From Flavobacteriales bacterium (GTDB lineage: Bacteria; Bacteroidota; Bacteroidia; Flavobacteriales; UBA7312): a DNA stretch of 13,388 nucleotides. The stretch is taken from assembly GCA_002862585.1 (NCBI GenBank), contig PKDP01000141.1, positions 1 through 13,388 on the forward strand, in the 5' to 3' direction. A program made the position numbers and the translations under genes. Below are positions 6,370 to 13,366 of this stretch, in pieces (the stretch's first letter is position 1; each line of letters begins with the position of its first letter). The notes below the pieces were generated by a model, which was given only the letters and a program-made list of their open reading frames with translations, had not been told where the DNA came from and searched no databases.

Positions 6370-9300
6370 ATGTTCGACAAATTACTTTCTGGACTTTTAT
6401 CGATGCGATTAATGGCATTTTTAATATTACTATTCTTTGTTGCTATCGGATACGCTACATTCATTGAGAATGATTTTGGCACTCAAACCGCCAAGGCGTT
6501 GGTATATAATGCAACTTGGTTTGAAATAATAATTGTGCTATTGACTATCAATATGTTAGCTAATATTAACCGCTACAAATTATGGCGAAAAGAAAAGTGG
6601 GCAGTTTTATTGTTCCATATATCTTTTGTGATAATTGTCATTGGTGCTGGAATCACAAGATACGTTAGTTTTGAAGGAATGATGCCTATTCGTGAAGGAG
6701 AGCAATCAGATTTAATTATTTCTGATGGTACTTTTTTACAAATAAAAGTACACGACAATGCTTATCAATATAACTATAATAAGCCCATTTTACTTGATGA
6801 TTATCAGGGGCCGTTGGAGTTTTTGTCTTCCAATGAATTTAGTCAAACGGTAAAGTTTTTAGATAATTATATCTCAATTGACTATTTAGATTTTGTTCCT
6901 AACGCACAAGATACACTAATAGTTGGAGAGGGAGTGCCTACACTTACCATTGTTCTGGCGGGTGCTGATGGGCGAGAAACCTATTATTTGCAAGAAGGTA
7001 GAGCAGAGCGTTATTTAGGACTCAATTTCTCTTTTGGAACACCTTTACCGGGACATGTCAATTTCTTTTATGAAGATGGCGAATTGATGCTTCAACTGCC
7101 TGATGATGCCGAGTTTATGAGGATGGCAGACCAGTTTAAAGGTTCAATCCAAAAAGATAGCGTACAGCCTCTAATGTTGAGGTCACTGTATATGGTTTCA
7201 GGTCAAAACTTCGTGATTCCTATCTTAAATGAAAAAGCGACACTTAGCTATTACAAAGGTGTAAATAAAGAAGGAGAGGAGCTTGAAGATTTACTTAAAG
7301 TAAAAGTAAAAAGTAATGGAGAAGAAAAGATAGTTGAGCTTTTTGGGGATAAAGGGATGGTTAGCAATAAAAACCATTTTCAGCTGGGAGGCTTAAATTT
7401 CTCGCTGTCATATGGCTCAACATACTATCAAACACCATTTTTTGTGCGTTTAAATGACTTTCAGTTAGAACGTTACCCAGGTTCAAATAGTCCTGCCTCT
7501 TTTGCAAGTGAAGTAACATTAATAGATGGAGAAGAACAAACGGACCATCGTATTTTCATGAACAATGTTTTAGATTATCAAGGCTACCGCTTTTTTCAAG
7601 CATCCTATGACCAAGATGAATTAGGTACAGTTCTATCAGTGAATCATGATTTTTGGGGAACTTGGATAAGTTACATAGGATACCTAATGATGTCAGTAGG
7701 AATGATTGCTACGATTTTTTCAAAGAAAACACGCTTTTCCAACTTGAGAAGAAAACTTGATGAACTAAGAACAAAAAGAACGACAACTTTAATGATGTTC
7801 TTATTCCTGTCTACGACTGTAGTCGCACAAGATTCTAATACTGTTGATTCACTTATTTTATCAACACCAATTAGCCTAGAACACGCAAACAAGTTTGGAA
7901 TGTTAGTTGTTCAGGATGAAGGTGGACGAATGAAGCCATTTGGAACAACAACTTCAGAAATTCTGAGAAAAGTGAGTCGAAAAAGCGATTACAATGGTTT
8001 GAATTCAAATCAAGTCGTATTAGGCATGCTCCAAAATCCTTACTTGTGGCAATTGGCTCCAATGATAAAAGTAAATAATGATGAATTAAGAGAGAAGCTA
8101 TGCTTGGAAGAAAAGTACACCTCTTTTTTATCATTTTTCAGTGATGAAGCCAAATATGTATTAACAAATGATGTACAATTAGCCTATGCCAAAAAGCCTG
8201 CTGAACGAAGTAAGTATGATAAAGAGGTAATGGCTGTCGATGAAAGAGTAAATATCTCTTACATGGTATATAACGGTTCTTTCCTACGCTTTTTTCCAAT
8301 TCCTGATGACCCTTCAAATAAATGGATTTCTCCTGCTAATAGTGAAGCCTTATTGTTTGGAGATGATTCTTTGTTTGTAAACTCAATTTTACCAATTTAT
8401 TACAGAAGCCTTCAGCAGGCTCAAAAGGATGGTGATTACGAAGTGGCAAATAACTCCCTTACGGCTATAGGTAATTATCAAAAGAAGTTTGGAGCAGATG
8501 TTTACCCTTCTGACTTAAAACTAAAAACAGAGGTGTTTTATAACAACGCTAAAGTATTCAATCGCCTTTCATACTTCTATGCTCTAGTAGGATTGGTAAT
8601 GATTCTATTACTAATTCAACAAATCTTAAAAGAACGCAAGTGGAGAAATAGCATTATTCGATTTGCATTAATATTGGTTGGAGTTGGTTTTGTTGCACAT
8701 ACGATAGGTTTAATGGGGCGATGGTTCATCTCTGAACATGCACCATGGAGTAACGCCTATGAAAGTGTAATATATATTGCCTGGGCAACCATATTAGCGG
8801 GTTTCACATTCGCTAGAAAAAGTCTAATGACAGTAGCTGCAACCGCAATATTATCGTCCTTACTATTAATGGTTGCAGCATTAAATTGGCTTGATCCTGA
8901 AATTACAAATTTAGTTCCTGTTCTTGATTCCTATTGGTTGCTTATTCACGTTGCAATTATTACAGCGAGTTATGGTTTCTTAGCTTTAGGAGCTTTGTTA
9001 GGCTTTTTAAACTTGATATTAATGATAATCCAAAATAAGACGAATAAACTAAGAATAGGTGATAGTCTAAATGAGCTAACATACATCAACGAAATGAGTA
9101 TAACCACTGGTTTATTTATGCTTTCTATAGGAACATTCTTGGGCGGTGTTTGGGCAAATGAGTCGTGGGGTAGATACTGGGGTTGGGACCCAAAAGAGAC
9201 TTGGGCTTTAGCCAGTATGCTTATATATATATTTGTTTTGCACATGCGATTTATACCAAAATTGAAGGGTATGTTTGCCTTTAATTTTGCATCTATAGTT

Positions 9301-9474
9301 GCATATGGCTCTATTATTATGACTTATTTTGGAGTGAATTTCTATTTATCAGGATTACACTCCTATGCTAAAGGTGACCCTATGCCTATCCCATCATTTG
9401 TTTACTATTCAATAGCTGTAATTGCTATTGTTAGTGTATTAGCACAATGGAGGCAAAAACGGTTTCTAAAATAA
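6370..9474 (+). CDS. ccsBA: Fused ResB-CcsA cytochrome c biogenesis protein (system II haem lyase)
   Basis: This 1034-residue inner-membrane protein exports haem and attaches it to CxxCH motifs of apocytochromes c. The N-terminal half is ResB/Ccs1-like: membrane helices at about 13-31, 50-66 and 77-95 (with His83 in the third), a large periplasmic region (about 100-430), then a helix at about 432-450. A second hydrophobic stretch with a signal-peptide-like end (about 472-486) leads into a middle domain with HANKFGMLVVQDEGGRMKPF (505-524). The C-terminal third is CcsA-like, with several helices from about 735 on. It includes the tryptophan-rich WWD motif (933-945, with GWDPKETW at 938-945) and histidines in SEHAPWSN (790), LIHVAI (860) and GLHSYA (997), the candidate haem ligands. 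The length is usual for Bacteroidota fusions. Its TAA overlaps the next ATG by one base, so the downstream thiol-redox genes are coupled to it. Confidence 0.93.
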   Translation: MFDKLLSGLLSMRLMAFLILLFFVAIGYATFIENDFGTQTAKALVYNATWFEIIIVLLTINMLANINRYKLWRKEKWAVLLFHISFVIIVIGAGITRYVSFEGMMPIREGEQSDLIISDGTFLQIKVHDNAYQYNYNKPILLDDYQGPLEFLSSNEFSQTVKFLDNYISIDYLDFVPNAQDTLIVGEGVPTLTIVLAGADGRETYYLQEGRAERYLGLNFSFGTPLPGHVNFFYEDGELMLQLPDDAEFMRMADQFKGSIQKDSVQPLMLRSLYMVSGQNFVIPILNEKATLSYYKGVNKEGEELEDLLKVKVKSNGEEKIVELFGDKGMVSNKNHFQLGGLNFSLSYGSTYYQTPFFVRLNDFQLERYPGSNSPASFASEVTLIDGEEQTDHRIFMNNVLDYQGYRFFQASYDQDELGTVLSVNHDFWGTWISYIGYLMMSVGMIATIFSKKTRFSNLRRKLDELRTKRTTTLMMFLFLSTTVVAQDSNTVDSLILSTPISLEHANKFGMLVVQDEGGRMKPFGTTTSEILRKVSRKSDYNGLNSNQVVLGMLQNPYLWQLAPMIKVNNDELREKLCLEEKYTSFLSFFSDEAKYVLTNDVQLAYAKKPAERSKYDKEVMAVDERVNISYMVYNGSFLRFFPIPDDPSNKWISPANSEALLFGDDSLFVNSILPIYYRSLQQAQKDGDYEVANNSLTAIGNYQKKFGADVYPSDLKLKTEVFYNNAKVFNRLSYFYALVGLVMILLLIQQILKERKWRNSIIRFALILVGVGFVAHTIGLMGRWFISEHAPWSNAYESVIYIAWATILAGFTFARKSLMTVAATAILSSLLLMVAALNWLDPEITNLVPVLDSYWLLIHVAIITASYGFLALGALLGFLNLILMIIQNKTNKLRIGDSLNELTYINEMSITTGLFMLSIGTFLGGVWANESWGRYWGWDPKETWALASMLIYIFVLHMRFIPKLKGMFAFNFASIVAYGSIIMTYFGVNFYLSGLHSYAKGDPMPIPSFVYYSIAVIAIVSVLAQWRQKRFLK

Positions 9475-10022
9475 TGAAATACTATACTGTATTTCTTTTC
9501 ACTTTTTTAACATCTTGTATGAGTAATTTTAACAATTCAGATTCATTTTCTATTTATGATTTTTCATTTAAAACCATAGATGGAACTGACTTTGATATGT
9601 CATCGTTGAAAGGTAAAAAAGTATTGATAGTGAACGTAGCTTCAAAGTGTGGACTAACACCGCAATATGAACAACTAGAGGAGCTTTGTAAAGAGTATAA
9701 ACATCTGAATTTTGAAATTTTAGCTTTTCCTTCTGCCGACTTTGCCAATCAAGAGTTTAGTGATATTGAACAGATATCTTCCTTTTGTTCAAGTACATAT
9801 GGTGTAAGTTTTACTATTTTTGAAAAAATAAAAGTTCTAGGAAAAAATAAACACCCTCTTTATCAGTGGCTGACAGAAAAAAGTAAAAATGGAAGAAAAA
9901 ATATTCCTGTTTTATGGAATTTTCAGAAATTTACTATTGATGAAGAAGGTAATTGGGTAGATTATTTTTTACCCACTACCAGTCCTAAATCTAAAAAGAT
10001 TACAAAATGGATAAACACTTAG
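9474..10022 (+). CDS. Glutathione peroxidase-family lipoprotein (Cys-type thiol peroxidase)
   Basis: The product reduces peroxides using a catalytic cysteine. I chose the ATG at 9474, whose A is also the last base of the ccsBA stop (TAATG); this gives 182 residues beginning with a lipoprotein signal peptide ending in the lipobox LTSC (Cys15). A more upstream start near 9447 would bury the signal peptide. Family motifs are NVASKCGLTPQY (54-65, peroxidatic Cys59), LAFPSADFANQE (83-94) and VLWNFQKF (146-153, with Trp148-Asn149 of the catalytic tetrad). Cys105, in SSFC, sits where the resolving cysteine of thioredoxin-dependent family members lies. The position normally holding the tetrad glutamine (NQF) reads ADF here, so the tetrad is altered. 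Anchoring outside the cytosol fits a role near cytochrome c maturation. The end overlaps bshB1 by 16 nt. Confidence 0.88.
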   Translation: MKYYTVFLFTFLTSCMSNFNNSDSFSIYDFSFKTIDGTDFDMSSLKGKKVLIVNVASKCGLTPQYEQLEELCKEYKHLNFEILAFPSADFANQEFSDIEQISSFCSSTYGVSFTIFEKIKVLGKNKHPLYQWLTEKSKNGRKNIPVLWNFQKFTIDEEGNWVDYFLPTTSPKSKKITKWINT

Positions 10023-10714
10023 ATATATTAGCTTTTGGAGCTCACCCCGATGATGTTGAGTTAAGCTGTAGTGGCACCATTGCCAAACATATAGCTCTTG
10101 GCAGTAAAGTTGGAATTGTTGATTTGACTAGGGGGGAATTAGGTACTAGAGGAAGTGCTGAAATTCGTGATAAGGAAGCGGCAAAAGCAGCTCAGCTACT
10201 TGGAGTTGAGATGCGTCATAATTTGAATTTTAAAGATGGTTTTTTTCAGAATGATGAAAGTCATCAGATGGAAATCATTAAAATTATAAGAGAATATCGT
10301 CCTAGAATAGTTTTAGCTAATGCTGTTAGTGACAGACATCCTGATCATAAAAAAGGGTCCGATTTAGTATCCTATGCTTGCTTTTTAGCTGGATTACCGA
10401 AGATAGAAACAGGTCAAGATGCTTGGCGACCAGAAGTTGTTTACCACTATATTCAATTTGATGAGATAGAACCAGATTTTGTCGTAGATATAAGTAATTA
10501 TATCGATAAAAAGATTGAAGTTGTCAAAGCCTTTAGCTCACAGTTTTATGATGCTAAATCGGATGAGCCTGAAACTATTATTTCTTCCAAAGGATTTCTT
10601 GATAGTGTTCGCTACAGAGCAGCTAATATAGGTCGTCTTGCTAGAGTCGCTTATGGCGAAGGTTTTACAGTAGAAAGGCTTATTACTGTAGATACTTTAG
10701 ATAAACTGAAGTAA
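10007..10714 (+). CDS. bshB1: Bacillithiol biosynthesis deacetylase BshB1 (PIG-L family)
   Basis: This 235-residue cytosolic zinc enzyme deacetylates N-acetylglucosaminyl-malate to glucosaminyl-malate, the second step of bacillithiol synthesis. The PIG-L/LmbE zinc and catalytic motif is at the start: AFGAHPDDVELSCSGT (9-24), with His13, Asp15 and Asp16. The second motif SDRHPDHKKG (108-117) supplies another zinc histidine. LTRGELGTRGS (40-50) and the C-terminal SVRYRAANIGR and YGEGF segments are typical of BshB1 in Bacteroidota and separate it from general LmbE proteins. Length is normal. The gene overlaps the peroxidase gene by 16 nt and is the last of the ccsBA-gpx-bshB1 series. It abuts the converging T9SS pseudogene with no base between the two stop codons, so no terminator separates them. 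bshA and bshC are not in the window. Confidence 0.92.
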   Translation: MDKHLDILAFGAHPDDVELSCSGTIAKHIALGSKVGIVDLTRGELGTRGSAEIRDKEAAKAAQLLGVEMRHNLNFKDGFFQNDESHQMEIIKIIREYRPRIVLANAVSDRHPDHKKGSDLVSYACFLAGLPKIETGQDAWRPEVVYHYIQFDEIEPDFVVDISNYIDKKIEVVKAFSSQFYDAKSDEPETIISSKGFLDSVRYRAANIGRLARVAYGEGFTVERLITVDTLDKLK

Positions 10715-11115
10715 TTATTCCTTAATAGTTTTAACATAGAATTGACTACTATTGTTACCTTTTAATTTTACCATGTATATGCTTTTTGTTAGATTAGTTA
10801 AATCCAATTTTATATTCCCTTGGTTAAAAGTCGTTTTACCATTTTCAATCAATTGTCCTGATATAGAATAAAGTGAGTAGGAGTAGCTTTGACCATAGGG
10901 TAATGAGATTTCCACTTGTTGTATTCTTGCCTTACATCATTGAAGTTTAAATTCTCATTATAGAGCATTTTTGCCCTGTTATGAAATGTTTCATTATAAG
11001 TGGGTTTACAGGATGGGATATTTCCTTCATAAAAATCATGTGAGTTAAACTTTTCCTGTCAAAATAAATGAATATTCAGTAGAATGTAAAGGGTTAGAAT
11101 TATTTGTTTTTTCAT
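10715..11115 (-). pseudogene. Remnant of a T9SS-secreted protein (signal peptide and C-terminal sorting domain, middle lost)
   Basis: The ATG at 11115 overlaps the copA stop (ATGA) and starts a clear signal peptide, MKKQIILTLYILLNIHLF, cut by a TGA at 11059-11061. Past that stop the same frame reads on with protein-like content (QEKFNSHDFYEGNIPSCK, later LNFNDVRQEYNKW), resembling N-terminal parts of large secreted flavobacterial proteins. Around 10916-10937 the coding signal moves to another frame. That frame gives about 66-70 residues of a type IX secretion (Por) C-terminal sorting domain: VEISLPYGQSYSYSLYSISG, a conserved hydrophobic core, and the ending FYVKTIKE. Only about 130 codons remain of what was presumably a protein of several hundred residues. 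A nonsense codon, a frame change and a missing middle point to real decay. What the intact protein did cannot be told. Confidence 0.7.
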
Positions 11116-13208
11116 TTGAATATTTTCTTCTTTTTAAGCCTCAACGAGTTTCCAATTACAATAACGTCTGAGAATGCCATAAACAATGCACCCCACATAG
11201 GATTTAAAAATCCAAGTGCAGCAATTGGGATGGCAACAATATTGTAGGAAAATGCCCAAAATAGGTTTTGTTTTATGGTAAGTAGAGTATGTTGACTAAT
11301 TTTATAGGCTTGTTCAATTTGCTTTAAGTTCGAAGTGTTTAGAACTACAATTTGAGCTGACTCAATGGCAACTTCTGTGCTTCCTCCTAAAGAAATACCA
11401 ACATGTGCTTTCGCTAATGCTGGGGCATCGTTAATGCCATCACCAACCATTGCTGATAAGCCTTCTTTATTTAATTGTTCAATTTTTTCTAGTTTCTCAT
11501 ACGGCAGTTGCTCGCCATATACCTTATCTATTCCTATGGATTGACCTAATTCTTCACATTTTTTCTGTTTATCTCCACTAAGAATTGTTGTTGTAAGACC
11601 GACATTTTTTAGATTCTGAATAGTATCTGATAGATTTTCTTTCTGCTCATCACTACATTTTATGGTTGCTATTAAAGAGTCATTTTTGAATAAAAACAAT
11701 TGATAGTTTTCATCAAAGTGATTCACGAATTTTTCACTACCTAATTTATAAGAATCACCCTTCCACTTAGCTTCAATTCCCATTCCTTTAATTTCTTTTA
11801 TATCAGAAATATCTAATAGATAAGCTTCATTTTCTAACGATTTTATTATGGATTTAGCAATAGGATGTGAGGAGTGTATTTCTAGAGAGTAAAGAAGATT
11901 AACGATTGTGCTTTTTTGACTTTTTTCACAGTTGATTTCATCAATTTTAAATTCGCCGCTGGTAAGAGTTCCAGTCTTGTCAAACACAATATGTTTTATT
12001 TTAGCGAATTTTTCCAGAGTGTCCCCCCCCTTGATAAGTATTCCCATTTTTGCTGCACGGCCCAATCCAACCATAACTGCTGTTGGAGTAGCTAACCCCA
12101 TTGCACAAGGGCATGAAATAACCAATACAGCTATAGAACGCATTACAGCATCAGAAATACTAATATCAAAAAGATAATGACTTATAACAAATGTTAAAAG
12201 GGATATTATAAGAACAACTGGAACAAAAATACTACTCACTTTATCACCTAGTCGCTGAATATTTGGTTTATTATTTTGGGCTTGTTTTACTAGTTTAATA
12301 ATGTGTGAAAGTACAGTGTCTTTACCAACTTTTTGAGCTTCCATTTTGATGTTTCCATCTATTAAAATAGTTCCGCCAATGACATGTTCAGCGTTACTCT
12401 TCAAAATACTTTCGCTTTCTCCTGTAAACATGGATTCATCAAAGTACCCTTCACCAGAAATGATAATTCCATCTGTTGGAATTTTGTCTCCAGAATTAAC
12501 CAGTAGAATGTCGTTAGGACTTATGTCTTTAAATGGAATGTTTTGAATAGTTTCATCTTTATTTTCTTTTTTAGCAGTCAGATTTTGAATTGCGCTCAAT
12601 TCTTTAATTGCCGAGGTAGTTTGTTTCACAGAGCGATGCTCTAGAACATTGCCTAATAATACAAGAGTAATAATGGTAGCTGCTGTCTCGAAAAATAGAT
12701 AGTTGTGAGCCTCTGCAGTTCCATGGAATGCAATTGAGCCAACAATACTGTAGAAAAAAGCAGCAGTTGTCCCCATTATTATAAGCACATCCATATTAGG
12801 TACGCCTGTTTTTATTGAATTCCATGCACTTCTTCCAAAGTAATAGCACCCAATTAAATAAACTGGTATGGCAAGAAAAAATTGAACTATTGGGTTTTGA
12901 AGGAAATGTCCCTCATTAAGAAACATATGGCTAAATAGTGGTATTGTAAAAACTAAACTGATTGCAAATAGTTTTTCTACCAGATTGTCTTCTTCAATTT
13001 CTTCTTCTTTACCCTTATAACCAATTGACTCAATTTCTTTGATGATTATCTCAGTATTGTTGTATTCGCTTTCTATAAATCGAGCTTCTGAATTTGGGAA
13101 ATCAATAATTACATCCTTAATTCCTTTGCTGTTAAGATGTTTTTCTATACCCTTAGCACAATTGGCACAGGTCATGCCAGAGATATGTATGTTTTTATAG
13201 TTGCCCAT
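11112..13208 (-). CDS. copA: CopA-like copper-exporting P1B-type ATPase
   Basis: This 698-residue inner-membrane pump most likely exports Cu(I) from the cytosol using ATP. It has one N-terminal heavy-metal-associated domain with the metal site GMTCANC (Cys14, Cys17), then eight predicted membrane helices. The actuator motif is TGES (262-265). The membrane metal site has the CPC motif (366-368), Tyr655-Asn656 in the next core helix and Met677 in the last. The phosphorylated aspartate is in DKTGTLT (Asp410), followed by the P1B-specific SSHP (446-449) and GDGINDAP (589-596). In the last helix CopA usually has MxxSS; here it reads MAFSD, a serine-to-aspartate difference. A run of eight G on the coding strand encodes the conserved KGGD segment (residues 393-396). 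A promoter-like TAACTTTG lies 8-15 nt before the ATG. No copper regulator or chaperone gene is adjacent. Confidence 0.92.
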   Translation of the reverse strand: MGNYKNIHISGMTCANCAKGIEKHLNSKGIKDVIIDFPNSEARFIESEYNNTEIIIKEIESIGYKGKEEEIEEDNLVEKLFAISLVFTIPLFSHMFLNEGHFLQNPIVQFFLAIPVYLIGCYYFGRSAWNSIKTGVPNMDVLIIMGTTAAFFYSIVGSIAFHGTAEAHNYLFFETAATIITLVLLGNVLEHRSVKQTTSAIKELSAIQNLTAKKENKDETIQNIPFKDISPNDILLVNSGDKIPTDGIIISGEGYFDESMFTGESESILKSNAEHVIGGTILIDGNIKMEAQKVGKDTVLSHIIKLVKQAQNNKPNIQRLGDKVSSIFVPVVLIISLLTFVISHYLFDISISDAVMRSIAVLVISCPCAMGLATPTAVMVGLGRAAKMGILIKGGDTLEKFAKIKHIVFDKTGTLTSGEFKIDEINCEKSQKSTIVNLLYSLEIHSSHPIAKSIIKSLENEAYLLDISDIKEIKGMGIEAKWKGDSYKLGSEKFVNHFDENYQLFLFKNDSLIATIKCSDEQKENLSDTIQNLKNVGLTTTILSGDKQKKCEELGQSIGIDKVYGEQLPYEKLEKIEQLNKEGLSAMVGDGINDAPALAKAHVGISLGGSTEVAIESAQIVVLNTSNLKQIEQAYKISQHTLLTIKQNLFWAFSYNIVAIPIAALGFLNPMWGALFMAFSDVIVIGNSLRLKKKKIFK
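12023..12030 (-). repeat. G8 homopolymer inside copA
   Basis: Eight consecutive C on the plus strand (G on the coding strand) encode the middle of Lys-Gly-Gly-Asp. Such a run stands out in this AT-rich sequence and is a typical site for slipped-strand length change, which would shift the copA frame. Confidence 0.8.
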
Positions 13209-13215
13209 GGTTATT

Positions 13216-13244
13216 CAAAGTTAGTTTTTTTGTATAAAAAACAA
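13216..13244 (-). promoter_or_regulatory. Putative copA promoter (TTG-N18-TAACTTTG)
   Basis: On the minus strand a TTG at 13244-13242 is followed after 18 nt by TAACTTTG at 13223-13216, close to the Bacteroidota pattern of a TTG -33 box about 19 nt from TAnnTTTG. It is the best two-element promoter in the window. The start of transcription would fall only a few bases before the ATG at 13208, implying a very short or absent leader. Confidence 0.55.
13224..13242. repeat. 19-bp A/T inverted repeat between the copA promoter elements
   Basis: On the minus strand GTTTTTT, a 5-nt centre and AAAAAAC form a perfect 7-nt inverted repeat exactly filling the space between the -33 and -7 boxes. MerR-type copper regulators bind in that position, but the arms are nearly homopolymeric, so chance is a serious alternative. 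Confidence 0.35.
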
Positions 13245-13265
13245 TGCAGTAGTTTACTAAATTTA

Positions 13266-13273
13266 TATATTTG
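13266..13273 (+). promoter_or_regulatory. Putative -7 promoter element for tRNA-His
   Basis: The plus strand reads TATATTTGCC, an exact TAnnTTTG(C) match ending 10 nt before the tRNA 5' end, which is the spacing expected for a tRNA with a very short leader. No convincing TTG -33 box is visible upstream. Confidence 0.55.
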
Positions 13274-13283
13274 CCGTCCAAAT

Positions 13284-13358
13284 GGTGGTTGTAGCTCAGT
13301 TGGTTAGAGCATCGGTTTGTGGTACCGAGGGTCGTGGGTTCGAATCCCATCATCCACC
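13284..13358 (+). tRNA. tRNA-His (anticodon GUG)
   Basis: A full cloverleaf can be drawn. The D stem is GCTC/GAGC. The anticodon stem TCGGT/ACCGA encloses the loop TTGTGGT with anticodon GTG at 13319-13321. The T arm is GTGGG, loop TTCGAAT, CCCAT. Position 13284 supplies the extra G(-1) special to tRNA-His, pairing with discriminator C73 at 13358. The acceptor stem GTGGTTG/CATCCAC has one odd pair, U5 opposite U68 (13289 and 13353). The 3' CCA is not encoded: C is followed by CAA. It lies divergent from copA and is followed by a hairpin. Confidence 0.95.
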
Positions 13359-13366
13359 CAAAAAAA

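Noticed and set aside
9447..9473. Upstream start for the peroxidase inside ccsBA
   Set aside because: It would bury a good lipoprotein signal peptide; the ATG at 9474 overlapping the ccsBA stop explains the sequence better.
10700..10730. Terminator between the converging bshB1 and T9SS remnant
   Set aside because: The stop codons are adjacent (TAATTA) and no stem with a T run could be found.
11059..11061. In-frame TGA of the T9SS remnant as a selenocysteine or readthrough codon
   Set aside because: It lies at the end of a signal peptide with no reason for selenocysteine, no insertion hairpin was seen, and the gene has a second lesion downstream.
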